Assembly (NCBI RefSeq): GCF_009823805.1
Contig: NZ_WUEK01000003.1
Location: forward strand, 62,001-126,000
From: Nocardioides flavescens
GTDB lineage: Bacteria; Actinomycetota; Actinomycetes; Propionibacteriales; Nocardioidaceae
DNA: 64,000 nucleotides
Direction of reading: 5' to 3'
Shown: positions 42,588 through 51,590 of the stretch, in pieces
How positions within the stretch are numbered: position 1 is the stretch's first letter
How the letters are laid out: each line of letters starts with the position of its first letter
The notes under the pieces: model-generated
What the model saw: the letters and a program-made list of their open reading frames with translations, nothing else
Databases searched by the model: none
Told to the model about the DNA's origin: nothing
Position numbers and translations under genes: made by a program

Positions 42588-42907
42588 GCGCGGCCTCCGA
42601 GCGGCTGGTCTCCGCCGACGCGCTCGCCCACCCGATGGGCGCCGAGGCCGACGACCCGCTGCGCACCACGTCGGTCGCCCTCACCGAGGTCGGCGGCGTC
42701 ACCGTCGGTCTCTGGTCGGCCGGGCCCGGCGTCGACGTGGACGTCGAGACCGACGAGGTCTTCGTGGTGCTCGAGGGTCGCGGCACCGTGACGTTCGAGG
42801 ACGGCAGCGTCCTCGCGCTCGAGCCCGGTGCCGTCGTACGACTGCGGGCCGGGGACCGCACCACCTGGGAGATCACCGAGCGGCTGCGCAAGCTGTACGT
42901 CGCCTGA
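42584..42907 (+). CDS. small cupin-domain protein
   Basis: A 107-residue single-domain cupin of the DUF861/Cupin_3 type. The core is VALTEVGGVTVGLWSAGPG ... TDEVFVVLEGRGTVTFEDG ... LEPGAVVRLRAGDRTTWEI. The usual metal-binding His residues of motif 1 are not evident, so it may lack a metal. Its GTG overlaps the GH29 stop codon (GTGA), so it is probably translated from the same message. A role in the GH29 pathway, such as sugar isomerisation, cannot be confirmed from sequence. Confidence 0.82.
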   Translation: MSAASERLVSADALAHPMGAEADDPLRTTSVALTEVGGVTVGLWSAGPGVDVDVETDEVFVVLEGRGTVTFEDGSVLALEPGAVVRLRAGDRTTWEITERLRKLYVA

Positions 42908-43007
42908 CGGGTGGGGGGCCGATCGGACAGGTTGTCGACGTTCGGCGGACACGGCGGCCGGGCGGGGCGACTGTGGTGGGACACCCCCAGAGCCCCCGAG
43001 GAATCCT

Positions 43008-44207
43008 GTGAACCTGCGTCCGGTGCGGCTCTCCGCACTCCTCACGGCAGCCGTCGTGGCTGTCAGCACCCTCGGCTCGACCCCGCCGGCCGTCGCCGCG
43101 GCCACCAGCAACCCGAGCGCCGACCTCGCCTTCGTCACGACAGACCCCGGCGGTGGCTACAGCGTGCGCACCCTCAGCGCGACGGGCATTGAGGCAACGG
43201 TCGCCAGCGGGCCCAGCCTGTCCCCCGGTCTCGCTCTCGACCCGGCCGGCACCGTCTACTGGAGTGGCTACGACACGGTGTACGCGCTCGACGAGGGTGG
43301 GACCACGCCCACGGCGATCGCGACCGGCTTCCTGAACGCGCAGTACCTCACGGCGGACCGATCGGGCGACCTCCATGTCGTCGACCAGGGTGCGGGAACG
43401 GTCTCCAGGATCGCCGCCGGCAGCCGCGCGGTCACCACCATGGTGCCGGGCCAGTCCGGTGTCACCCCGGTCGCGGTCGCCGTGGAGGCCGACGGCGACC
43501 TGCTGCTCACCCGGCGACTGTCGGGCGGGAGCGACCTCGTCGAGGTCCCCGCCGGGGGAGGACCCACGCGGGTGGTGGCGACGACCACGCGGATCTGGTC
43601 TGGTGTGGCCGTCGCGCCCGACTCCAGCGTGTGGGTCGCCGAGACCTACACCCCGCAGCTGCTCCACATCGACGTGAGCACCGGTGCGACCCTGAGCTCC
43701 GTCCCGCTCCCCTCCATCGTCTTCGGCCCCGGTGTCGACGCTGCCGGCAACGTCTACGCCGGTGCCGGGCCCGACCTCTACGAGGTTACCGCCGGGACGT
43801 CGGTCGCTCCGGTGCTCCGCTGGCAGGGCGGCGGCGGTCTCGTCGGGACCGTGGCCACGCGACCGGCGCGGCCCGCTGTGACACCGCTGCCGAACCCCAC
43901 CCCCGACCCGCGGCCCGGGCCCGACCCGACGCCGACGTCCTGGCTGAGCCCGGTCGTCACGACGGCGAAGGCGAGGGTCCGCCTCGGGGTCATCGTGGTG
44001 CGCGCCGAGCACCTGGTCCCGGGGGAGGCCTACGAGATCCGGCTGCGCGGCCGGACCCGCTCTCGCGGCACGGTCGCCCCCGACGGCACCGTCTCGGTGC
44101 GGATCACGCTGCCGTCGCGGCTCGACGGCGTACGTCGGGTCAAGGTCATCGGTTCGACCTCCGGGCGCATCACGCGGGCCTTCGAGATCGGCTGGCGCCG
44201 CGGCTGA
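43008..44207 (+). CDS. secreted beta-propeller protein (NHL/SMP-30-like)
   Basis: The 399-residue exported protein has a Sec signal (LSALLTAAVVAVSTLGSTPPAVAA), then repeated NHL/SMP-30-like strands of about 40 residues (LALDPAGTVYWSGYDTVYALDEGG; VAVEADGDLLLTRRLSGGSDLVEV; VAVAPDSSVWVAETYTPQLLHI) forming a beta propeller. The C-terminal third is a Pro-rich linker and a basic beta domain (RVRLGVIVVRAEHLVPGEAYEIRLRG). No catalytic residues are recognised, so it is likely a binding or structural protein. GAGGAA lies just before the GTG. Confidence 0.85.
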   Translation: MNLRPVRLSALLTAAVVAVSTLGSTPPAVAAATSNPSADLAFVTTDPGGGYSVRTLSATGIEATVASGPSLSPGLALDPAGTVYWSGYDTVYALDEGGTTPTAIATGFLNAQYLTADRSGDLHVVDQGAGTVSRIAAGSRAVTTMVPGQSGVTPVAVAVEADGDLLLTRRLSGGSDLVEVPAGGGPTRVVATTTRIWSGVAVAPDSSVWVAETYTPQLLHIDVSTGATLSSVPLPSIVFGPGVDAAGNVYAGAGPDLYEVTAGTSVAPVLRWQGGGGLVGTVATRPARPAVTPLPNPTPDPRPGPDPTPTSWLSPVVTTAKARVRLGVIVVRAEHLVPGEAYEIRLRGRTRSRGTVAPDGTVSVRITLPSRLDGVRRVKVIGSTSGRITRAFEIGWRRG

Positions 44208-44225
44208 AGATGCCGTGGGTCTCCG

Positions 44226-45815
44226 TCAGAGCTCGCGGCTCTGATCGTAGGCCAGCAGCGCGACCCCGAGCGACAGTCGTGAGGACGGGTCGTCGAGGGG
44301 GTGGCCCACCAGCTCCTCGAGGCGGCGCAGCGCCGGGTAGAGCGAGGTGCGGTTGCGGTGGGCGACCCGGGCCAGCTCGGTGACGTTGCCGCCCACGGCC
44401 AGGAAGTGGCGCAGCAGGTCGACGAGGCCGCCGCCGTAGCGCGCCTCGTGCTCGAGGAGCCGGCCCAGCTCGGCCTCCGCGAACTCCTGCAGCCGCGCGT
44501 CCTCGCGCAACGACATGAGCAGCCCGGCCAGGCGGATGTCGGCCTGGCGCACGCAGCCGTGCGCCGTCGTCCCGACGGCCATCGTGGCGGCGACGCCTGC
44601 GATGGCGCGGGCCGAGCGCAGCGACGTCGCCGCGGCCAGCACACGGGTCACCGGCTGGCCGGCGGCCAGCACGGCGTCGGGCTCGCGAGCGCTCAGGGAG
44701 CGGGCGACCTGGTCGAGTGCCGCGTCGTCGGTCACCAGCAGGCCGACGTGACCGGCGTCCAGCACGCCGACCAGGCCGGCCAGACCGTCGAGCGCGGCCA
44801 CCACCTGCTCGCTCAGCTCGACCACCCGGCGCTGGGCGGCGCCTGCGTCGCCCGGGGGCTCGGTGCGCAGCCGCGCCACCGCACCGACGTACGCCGGGGA
44901 GTCGGGCAGGCCGAGCGCGTGCAGCCGGGCTCCGGCCACCGCCTCGGGGCCGAGCCGGTCGTCGAGCAGGTCGAGCAGCACCCCGCCGTGCACGCGCAGC
45001 TGCAGCGCGGTCGTGTCGCGCTCGATCATCCGGCCGAGCTCGAGGGCCTGCGCGGTGCGCTCCAGCACGAGCCGCGCGCGGGCCTCGTCGGGCACCCGCG
45101 TCAGCACCAGCCGACCCCACGCCCCGCCCTGGATGCCGACCGGCGTGCACAGCCAGCCCTCGGGACCGCTCCGCTCCGTCGCCCGGCCGTACGCCGTCAG
45201 GCGGGACCGGCGCTCCCAGTCGACGAGCAGCCGGTCGACCGGCTCGCCGCGGGCGGCGCTGACCAGCACGCGGCGCGAGAGGTCCTCGAGCACGACCGAG
45301 CCGCGGGCGAGGTCGGCGGCGGCCTCGACGAGGCGGGCCATCGGCGCCCGGTCCAGGCTGAGCTCGGTGAAGCGCTGGTGCACCTCCCCGGCGAACCTCA
45401 CCTCCTCGAGCTGCTCGGCCGCGATCGCGCGGTGCAGCAGCTCGGTCACCTCGACGAAGCGGACGCCGCGGTTGAGGGCGACGACGGGCAGCCCGGCCGC
45501 GCGGGCCCGGCGCAGGGCCGACTCCGGCACCGACGGGTAGGCCGCGCTCAGCTCGATGACCAGGCCCGCGGCGCCGACCTCGACGAGCTGACGCACGAAG
45601 TCGTCGGCGGCCTCGGGTGAGGAGGCCATCCCGAGACCCGTGGTCAGCACGAGCTCGTCACCGGCGAGCACCGAGCCGATGTCGCGCACCTCCGAGACGT
45701 GCACCCACCGGAGTTCGGCGTCGAGTCCGTCGCCGCCGCTCAGCACCACCGGGTCGCCCGCCGACAGCACGGGCAGGGCCAGCGCTTCGCGGACGGTCAC
45801 CGGCACGCGACACAT
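44226..45815 (-). CDS. PucR-family transcriptional regulator
   Basis: The 529-residue regulator shows the PucR layout. An N-terminal purine-catabolism-regulator domain (residues 1-125, VREALALPVLSAGDPVVLSG) is followed by a GAF/GGDEF-like middle and a C-terminal helical HTH (GGNVTELARVAHRNRTSLYPALRRLEEL, near residue 480). Such proteins activate catabolic operons for amines and amino acids. The start at 45815 follows MCRVPVTVREAL. It is divergent from mmsA with a 72-bp gap, so it probably activates the beta-alanine/polyamine genes there in response to a pathway intermediate. Confidence 0.92.
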   Translation of the reverse strand: MCRVPVTVREALALPVLSAGDPVVLSGGDGLDAELRWVHVSEVRDIGSVLAGDELVLTTGLGMASSPEAADDFVRQLVEVGAAGLVIELSAAYPSVPESALRRARAAGLPVVALNRGVRFVEVTELLHRAIAAEQLEEVRFAGEVHQRFTELSLDRAPMARLVEAAADLARGSVVLEDLSRRVLVSAARGEPVDRLLVDWERRSRLTAYGRATERSGPEGWLCTPVGIQGGAWGRLVLTRVPDEARARLVLERTAQALELGRMIERDTTALQLRVHGGVLLDLLDDRLGPEAVAGARLHALGLPDSPAYVGAVARLRTEPPGDAGAAQRRVVELSEQVVAALDGLAGLVGVLDAGHVGLLVTDDAALDQVARSLSAREPDAVLAAGQPVTRVLAAATSLRSARAIAGVAATMAVGTTAHGCVRQADIRLAGLLMSLREDARLQEFAEAELGRLLEHEARYGGGLVDLLRHFLAVGGNVTELARVAHRNRTSLYPALRRLEELVGHPLDDPSSRLSLGVALLAYDQSREL

Positions 45816-45887
45816 CGTCGCACGCAGGACCGCACGGGTGACAGGTCGTCCCTCGCGCTCGGCGTACGACGGGAGGAGGATGGGTGC

Positions 45888-47381
45888 ATGCAGACCATCG
45901 CGCACTGGATCGACGGCAAGGCCCACCCCGGCAGCGGCGACCGCGTCGGCGACGTGACCAACCCGGCGACCGGTGAGGTCAGCGCCCAGGTCGCGTTCGC
46001 CTCGCCGCAGGACGTCGACGCCGCCGTCGCCTCGGCGAAGAAGGCCGGTCTCGACTGGGCCCGCACCTCGGTGAGCGCACGCACGCAGGTCGTCTTCCGC
46101 TTCCGCGAGCTGCTCAACTCCCGCAAGGAGGAGCTCGCCGCGATCATCACCGCCGAGCACGGCAAGGTGCGCTCCGACGCCCTCGGCGAGGTCTCGCGCG
46201 GCCAGGAGGTCGTGGAGTTCGCGTGCGGCATCCCGCACCTGCTCAAGGGCGGCAACTCCCCGCAGGTCTCGACCGGCGTCGACGTGAAGAGCATCCGTCA
46301 GCCGCTCGGCGTCGTGGGCATCATCAGCCCGTTCAACTTCCCGGCGATGGTCCCGATGTGGTTCTTCCCCATTGCGATCGCCGCGGGCAACGCGGTCGTC
46401 CTCAAGCCCAGCGAGAAGGACCCGTCGGCCGCGATCTGGATGGCCGAGCTGTGGCAGGAGGCCGGGCTGCCCGACGGCGTCTTCACCGTGCTGCAGGGCG
46501 ACAAGGTCGCCGTCGACGGCCTGCTCGACCACCCCGACGTGGCGGCGATCAGCTTCGTCGGCTCGACCCCGATCGCGGAGTACGTCTACGAGCGCGGGAG
46601 CCGCGCCGGCAAGCGCGTGCAGGCCCTCGGCGGCGCCAAGAACCACATGGTCGTCCTCCCCGACGCCGACCTCGACCTCGCCGCCGACGCCGCCGTCAGC
46701 GCGGGCTACGGCTCGGCCGGCGAGCGCTGCATGGCGATCAGCGTCGTGGTCGCCGTCGGCGACACCGGTGACACGCTGGTGGACAAGATCGCCGAGCGCA
46801 CCCGCACGCTCCAGATCGGCGACGGCGCCAAGGACACCGACATGGGCCCCCTCGTCACGAAGGTCCACCGCGACAAGGTCGCGGGCTACGTCGACGCCGG
46901 CGAGACCGAGGGTGCGACGCTCGTCATCGACGGCCGCGAGGTCCGGGCCGACGGTGCCGCCGACGGCTTCTGGCTCGGCCCCACCCTCTTCGACCACGTC
47001 ACCCCGACGATGAGCATCTACACCGACGAGATCTTCGGCCCCGTGCTGAGCGTCGTGCGCGCCGAGACCTACGCAGAGGCCCTCGAGCTGATCAACGCCA
47101 ACAAGTACGGCAACGGCACCGCGATCTTCACCAGCAACGGCGGTGCGGCCCGCGAGTTCGAGACCGACGTGCAGGTCGGCATGATCGGCGTCAACGTGCC
47201 GATCCCCGTGCCGATGGCCTACTACTCCTTCGGCGGCTGGAAGGCCTCGCTCTTCGGCGACACGCACGCCCACGGCACCGAGGGCGTCCACTTCTTCACC
47301 CGCGGCAAGGTCGTCACCACCCGCTGGCCCGACCCCGCGACCGCCGGCGGCCTCGAGCTGGCCTTCCCGCGCAACCACTGA
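45888..47381 (+). CDS. mmsA: CoA-acylating methylmalonate-semialdehyde dehydrogenase
   Basis: The 497-residue aldehyde dehydrogenase of the MmsA type converts (methyl)malonate semialdehyde plus CoA and NAD to propionyl- or acetyl-CoA and CO2. The cofactor-binding VGIISPFNFPAMVPMWFF and FVGSTPIAEYVYERG regions and the catalytic Cys in AGYGSAGERCMAISVVVAVG (about residue 285) are clear. The conserved PFNFPAMVP motif distinguishes CoA-acylating members from ordinary dehydrogenases. GGGAGGAGG precedes the ATG at 45888. The next gene is an omega-aminotransferase, which would supply the semialdehyde from beta-alanine. Confidence 0.95.
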   Translation: MQTIAHWIDGKAHPGSGDRVGDVTNPATGEVSAQVAFASPQDVDAAVASAKKAGLDWARTSVSARTQVVFRFRELLNSRKEELAAIITAEHGKVRSDALGEVSRGQEVVEFACGIPHLLKGGNSPQVSTGVDVKSIRQPLGVVGIISPFNFPAMVPMWFFPIAIAAGNAVVLKPSEKDPSAAIWMAELWQEAGLPDGVFTVLQGDKVAVDGLLDHPDVAAISFVGSTPIAEYVYERGSRAGKRVQALGGAKNHMVVLPDADLDLAADAAVSAGYGSAGERCMAISVVVAVGDTGDTLVDKIAERTRTLQIGDGAKDTDMGPLVTKVHRDKVAGYVDAGETEGATLVIDGREVRADGAADGFWLGPTLFDHVTPTMSIYTDEIFGPVLSVVRAETYAEALELINANKYGNGTAIFTSNGGAAREFETDVQVGMIGVNVPIPVPMAYYSFGGWKASLFGDTHAHGTEGVHFFTRGKVVTTRWPDPATAGGLELAFPRNH

Positions 47382-47412
47382 CCGGCGTACGACGAACCGC
47401 GAGGAGCACGAG

Positions 47413-48717
47413 ATGAGCACCGCCTACGAGCTCGACCGCCAGCACGTCTTCCACTCCTGGTCCGCCCAGGCCGAGATCAGCCCGATGGTCATCTCGGCGG
47501 CGCGCGGGTCCTACGTCTGGGACGACGAGGACCGCCGCTACCTCGACTTCTCCAGCCAGCTGGTCTTCACCAACATCGGCCACCAGCACCCGCGGGTGGT
47601 CGCGGCGATCCAGGAGCAGGCGGGACGGCTGTGCACCGTCGCGCCGCAGTTCGCGAACGCCGAGCGCTCGCGTGCGGCCGAGCTGATCGCGGGCCTGGCC
47701 CCCGACGGCTTCGAGAAGGTCTTCTTCACCAACGGCGGCGCCGACGCCAACGAGCACGCGATCCGGATGGCGCGCCTGCACACCGGCCGCCACAAGGTGC
47801 TCTCGGCCTACCGCAGCTACCACGGCGGCACCGAGACGGCCATCAACGTCACCGGCGACCCGCGGCGCTGGCCCAACGACACCGCCACCAGCGGCACGGT
47901 CCACTTCTTCGGGCCGTTCCTCTACCGCTCGGAGTTCCACTCCACGAGCGAGGAGGAGGAGTCGGAGCGCGCGCTGGCCCACCTGCGTCGCACCATCGAG
48001 GCCGAGGGCCCCGCGACGATCGCGGCGATCATCCTCGAGTCGATCCCCGGCACCGCCGGCATCTTCGCCCCGCCGCCGGGCTACCTCGCCGGCGTCCGCG
48101 CGCTGTGCGACGAGCACGGCATCGTCATGGTGCTCGACGAGGTGATGGCCGGCTTCGGTCGCGCCGGTGCGTGGTTCGCCCTCGACCTGTTCGGCGTCGT
48201 GCCCGACCTCATCACCTTCGCCAAGGGCGTCAACTCCGGCTACGTCCCGCTCGGCGGCGTCGTGATCAGTGACCGGATCGCGGCGACCTTCGACCACCGG
48301 CCCTACCCCGGCGGCCTCACCTACTCCGGCCACCCGCTGGCCTGCGCGGCCGCGGTCGCCACCATCGAGACGATGCGCGACGAGGGCATCGTCGAGAACG
48401 CCGCCCGCCTCGGCCGCGACGTCCTCGGCCCCGGCCTCGCCGAGCTCGCCGAGCGCCACCCGTGCGTCGGCGACGTCCGCGGCGTGGGTGCCTTCTGGGC
48501 GCTCGACCTGGTCACCGACCCCGGGTCCAAGGCGATGCTGTCGCCCGCCCAGCTCGCCGACGTGGTCTCGGCGGCCAAGGGCTCCGGGCTGCTGCCGTTC
48601 GCCAACACCAACCGCATCCACGTCGTGCCGCCGTGCACGATGAGCGACGACGAGGCCCGCGAGGGGCTCGCCATCCTCGACGAGGCGCTGAAGGCCGGGG
48701 ATGCGCACGTCGCCTGA
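47413..48717 (+). CDS. class-III aminotransferase (beta-alanine/polyamine type)
   Basis: The 434-residue PLP enzyme has the class-III layout: N-terminal GSYVWDDEDRRYLDFSS, NGGADANEHAIRMARLHTGR, the PLP-phosphate loop, Asp in IVMVLDEVMAGFGRAG, and the Schiff-base Lys in LITFAKGVNSGYVPLGG near residue 275. It would transaminate an omega-amino acid such as beta-alanine to malonate semialdehyde for MmsA. It follows mmsA by 31 bp, and its end overlaps the FAD oxidoreductase by 17 bp, so all three are one operon. Confidence 0.93.
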   Translation: MSTAYELDRQHVFHSWSAQAEISPMVISAARGSYVWDDEDRRYLDFSSQLVFTNIGHQHPRVVAAIQEQAGRLCTVAPQFANAERSRAAELIAGLAPDGFEKVFFTNGGADANEHAIRMARLHTGRHKVLSAYRSYHGGTETAINVTGDPRRWPNDTATSGTVHFFGPFLYRSEFHSTSEEEESERALAHLRRTIEAEGPATIAAIILESIPGTAGIFAPPPGYLAGVRALCDEHGIVMVLDEVMAGFGRAGAWFALDLFGVVPDLITFAKGVNSGYVPLGGVVISDRIAATFDHRPYPGGLTYSGHPLACAAAVATIETMRDEGIVENAARLGRDVLGPGLAELAERHPCVGDVRGVGAFWALDLVTDPGSKAMLSPAQLADVVSAAKGSGLLPFANTNRIHVVPPCTMSDDEAREGLAILDEALKAGDAHVA

Positions 48718-50134
48718 GCGCCGCTCAGCCCTCCGCCCCACGGCCTACGAGCGGCACGCCCCGCCGGCCGCCGCGGTCGACGCCGCCCTGGCGGGCTCGC
48801 GGCCGGCGGTGTTCTGGCTCGAGGACGCCCGCGGGCCGGCGTACGCGCCGCTGACCGGGACGGTCACCACCGACCTCGCCGTCGTCGGCGGGGGCTACTG
48901 CGGGCTGTGGACCGCGGTGCTCGCCAAGCGCCGCGACCCGGGCCGCCGCGTCGTCGTGCTCGAGGCAGGCACCGTCGGCTGGGCCGCCTCGGGTCGCAAC
49001 GGCGGCTTCGTCGAGGCCAGCATCACTCACGGCGAGGAGAACGGGCGGCGCCGCTGGCCAGAGGAGTACGACGAGCTGGAGCGGCTCGGGCACGACAACC
49101 TCGACGCCCTCGAGGCCGACGTCCGCGACCTCGGGCTCGACTGCGACTTCGAGCGCACCGGCGTGCTGTCCGCCGCGGTCGAGACGCACCAGGTGCCCTG
49201 GATCGAGGGCGACGCGGGCTTCCTCGACCACGACGCGGTGCGCGCCGAGATCGACAGCCCGCTGTTCCTCGCCGGGTCGTGGGACCGCGACGGCTGCGCC
49301 CTCGTCCACCCGGCCCGGCTCGCCCACGAGCTCGCGCGGGTCGCCTCCGAGCTCGGCGTGGAGGTGCACGAGCACACCCGGGTGACCGGTCTCGACGCCC
49401 CCGCACGAGGGCCCGTCACGCTGCACACCGACCGCGCCACCGTGCGCGCCGACCACGTCGCACTGGCCACCAACGTCTTTCCCTCGCTGCTGCGCCGCAC
49501 CCGGCTGCTGACCGTGCCGGTCTACGACTACGTGCTCATGACCGAGCCGCTCACCGCCGAGCAGCGCGCCGCCATCGGCTGGGAGCACCGTCAGGGGCTC
49601 GGCGACCTGGCCAACCAGTTCCACTACTCCCGCCTCAGCGCCGACGGTCGCATCCTGTGGGGCGGCTACGACGCGGTCTACCACCGCGGCGGGCGCGTGC
49701 GGGCGGCGTACGAGGAGCGGCCGGAGAGCTTCCGCCGCCTCGCCTCGCACTTCCTCGCGGCGTTCCCGCAGCTCGAGGGCATCCGGTTCAGCCACCGCTG
49801 GGCCGGCGCCATCGACACCTCGACCCGGTTCTCGGCGTTCCACGGCCTCGCCATGCGCGGCCGGGTCGCTTACGCCGCCGGCTTCACCGGGCTCGGGGTC
49901 GGTGCCACCCGCTTCGCGGCCGAGGTGATGCTCGACCGGCTCTCCGGGGCCTCGACTCCCCGCACGCGGCTCGAGATGGTGCGCCGACCGCCGGTGCCGT
50001 TCCCGCCGGAGCCGCTCGCCGCCGTCGGCATCGACCTCACCCGCTGGTCCCTCGACCGCGCCGACCACCGTCAGGGTCGTCGCAACGCCTGGCTCCGCAC
50101 CCTCGACGCCGTGGGCCTCGGCTTCGACTCCTAG
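48701..50134 (+). CDS. FAD-dependent amine/amino acid oxidase (DAO family)
   Basis: The 477-residue flavoprotein has the dinucleotide-binding motif VVGGGYCGLWTAVLAKRRDP near residue 63, the GWAASGRNGGFVEASI segment typical of gamma-glutamylputrescine oxidase-like proteins, and the C-terminal GRVAYAAGFTGLGVGATRFAAEV flavin-binding loop. It likely oxidises a polyamine-derived amine or amino acid, giving the aldehyde used downstream. It starts inside the aminotransferase end (17-bp overlap). With PucR control, this fits putrescine or beta-alanine catabolism. Confidence 0.92.
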   Translation: MRTSPERRSALRPTAYERHAPPAAAVDAALAGSRPAVFWLEDARGPAYAPLTGTVTTDLAVVGGGYCGLWTAVLAKRRDPGRRVVVLEAGTVGWAASGRNGGFVEASITHGEENGRRRWPEEYDELERLGHDNLDALEADVRDLGLDCDFERTGVLSAAVETHQVPWIEGDAGFLDHDAVRAEIDSPLFLAGSWDRDGCALVHPARLAHELARVASELGVEVHEHTRVTGLDAPARGPVTLHTDRATVRADHVALATNVFPSLLRRTRLLTVPVYDYVLMTEPLTAEQRAAIGWEHRQGLGDLANQFHYSRLSADGRILWGGYDAVYHRGGRVRAAYEERPESFRRLASHFLAAFPQLEGIRFSHRWAGAIDTSTRFSAFHGLAMRGRVAYAAGFTGLGVGATRFAAEVMLDRLSGASTPRTRLEMVRRPPVPFPPEPLAAVGIDLTRWSLDRADHRQGRRNAWLRTLDAVGLGFDS

Positions 50135-50170
50135 GACACGTCCTCAGCCTTCTGTCTGGCCCCTCCGGGG

Positions 50171-50257
50171 CGGTAGTCACCGACGTTCGGCCGGTACTCA
50201 CCGACGTTCCAGGGGGCTGAGAGCCCTCTCAGGCCCCCGAAACGTCGGTGACTACCG
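50171..50257. repeat. three-copy 17-bp repeat ending in a long hairpin
   Basis: CGGTAGTCACCGACGTT (50171-50187) is repeated directly with one change at 50192-50208 and inverted (AACGTCGGTGACTACCG) at 50241-50257. The second and third copies close a hairpin at 50191-50259 with GGGGGC/GCCCCC and TGAGAG/CTCTCA inner stems. It lies in the 202-bp gap between two plus-strand genes. It may be a terminator for the operon, but the extra direct copy suggests a mobile REP-like element or a protein site. Confidence 0.7.
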
Positions 50258-50336
50258 GACGGGGGCGGTCTGGACCGGCTAGGTTCGAGCGCACGACGCA
50301 GCGTGGCGCCGTACGACGAGCGACCGGGGGGCGGGC

Positions 50337-51578
50337 GTGCGCAACTGGTCGCACACCGTGTCGTTCTCCTCGACCGAGGTGGCGCGGCCGCACGACCTCG
50401 ACGAGCTCCGCGCGGTCGTGGTCGGAGCCGAGCGGGTGCGGGCGCTCGGCACCCGGCACTCCTTCAACCGGGTCGGCGACACGACCGGGACCCACGTGCT
50501 GCTGGACGCGATGCCCCGCCACCTCGAGGTCTCGCCGGACCGCACCGAGGTCACCTGCGACGCCGCGACCACACATGCCGAGCTGGCGAACGCGCTGGCC
50601 GACCACGGGCTGGCCCTGCCCAACCTCTGCTCCTCGCCCCATCTCGGCGTGGTCGGGGCCGCGCAGACCGGTGCGCACGGCTCCGGGGTCCGGCAGCCCG
50701 CGCTCGCCGCCCACGTCACTCGTCTCGAGCTCGTCGACGGCCGCGGTGAGCTGCGCACGGTGGGACGCGACGACCCGGGGTTCGACGCGCTGAGCGTCGG
50801 CCTCGGGGCCTTCGGCGTCGTCCACCGCGTCACCGTGCGCGTCGTGCCGGCGTTCGAGATGACCCAGACCGTGCACGAGGACCTCGCCTGGGACGCACTC
50901 CTCCCGCACCTCGACGCGGTCGCGGCGAGCGCCTACAGCGCCAGCCTCTTCACCCGCTACGACGACCGGGGCGTCACCCAGGTGTGGCGCAAGCACCGGG
51001 TCGGCGATCCCGAGGCCCTCGACCTGCGCGACCTCGGCGCCCGGCCCGCCACCGAGACCCGGCACCCGCTGCCGGCCTCGGGCACCCAGGACGTCACGCC
51101 TCAGCTCGGGGTGCCCGGCCCCTCCCACGAGCGGCTGCCGCACCTGCACCCCGGCTTCTGCCCGCGCTTCGGCTCCGAGATCCAGTCGGAGTACCTCCTC
51201 GACGCCGCCCGGGCCGTCGAGGCGATCGAGGCCCTGCGGGGACTCGCCGACCGGCTCGACCCGCTCCTCGCCGTGGCCGAGATCCGCCACGTCGCCGCCG
51301 ACGACGCCTGGCTGAGCCCGTCGGGCGGGCGCGACAGCGTCGCGCTGCACTTCACCTGGCAGCGACTGCCCGACGAGCTGGCCGAGCTGCTGCCGGTGGT
51401 CGAGGCCGCGCTGCTGCCGCTCGGTGCACGGCCCCACTGGGGCAAGCAGTTCGCCTGCTCACCGCGCGACCTGCGCGCGGCGTACCCCCGGATCGAGGAG
51501 TGGGGAGCGCTGGTCGGGGCCTGGGACCCCGACCGGCGCTTCCGCAACGACCTGCTCGACGCGCTCCTCGACGGCTGA
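50337..51578 (+). CDS. FAD-linked alditol oxidase (AldO-like)
   Basis: The 413-residue enzyme of the VAO/FAD-linked sugar-alcohol oxidase group oxidises the terminal hydroxyl of xylitol, sorbitol or similar polyols to the aldose plus H2O2. The covalent FAD site is the His in GTRHSFN near residue 41. The FAD-binding GAAQTGAHGSGV loop follows, and the C-terminal ALO domain has SEIQSEYLLD and AEIRHVAADDAWLSPS. Length is close to Streptomyces AldO (about 418). GTG start. It stands alone after a hairpin block, so it is probably its own transcription unit. Confidence 0.9.
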   Translation: MRNWSHTVSFSSTEVARPHDLDELRAVVVGAERVRALGTRHSFNRVGDTTGTHVLLDAMPRHLEVSPDRTEVTCDAATTHAELANALADHGLALPNLCSSPHLGVVGAAQTGAHGSGVRQPALAAHVTRLELVDGRGELRTVGRDDPGFDALSVGLGAFGVVHRVTVRVVPAFEMTQTVHEDLAWDALLPHLDAVAASAYSASLFTRYDDRGVTQVWRKHRVGDPEALDLRDLGARPATETRHPLPASGTQDVTPQLGVPGPSHERLPHLHPGFCPRFGSEIQSEYLLDAARAVEAIEALRGLADRLDPLLAVAEIRHVAADDAWLSPSGGRDSVALHFTWQRLPDELAELLPVVEAALLPLGARPHWGKQFACSPRDLRAAYPRIEEWGALVGAWDPDRRFRNDLLDALLDG

Positions 51579-51590
51579 GCCGGCTGAGGC

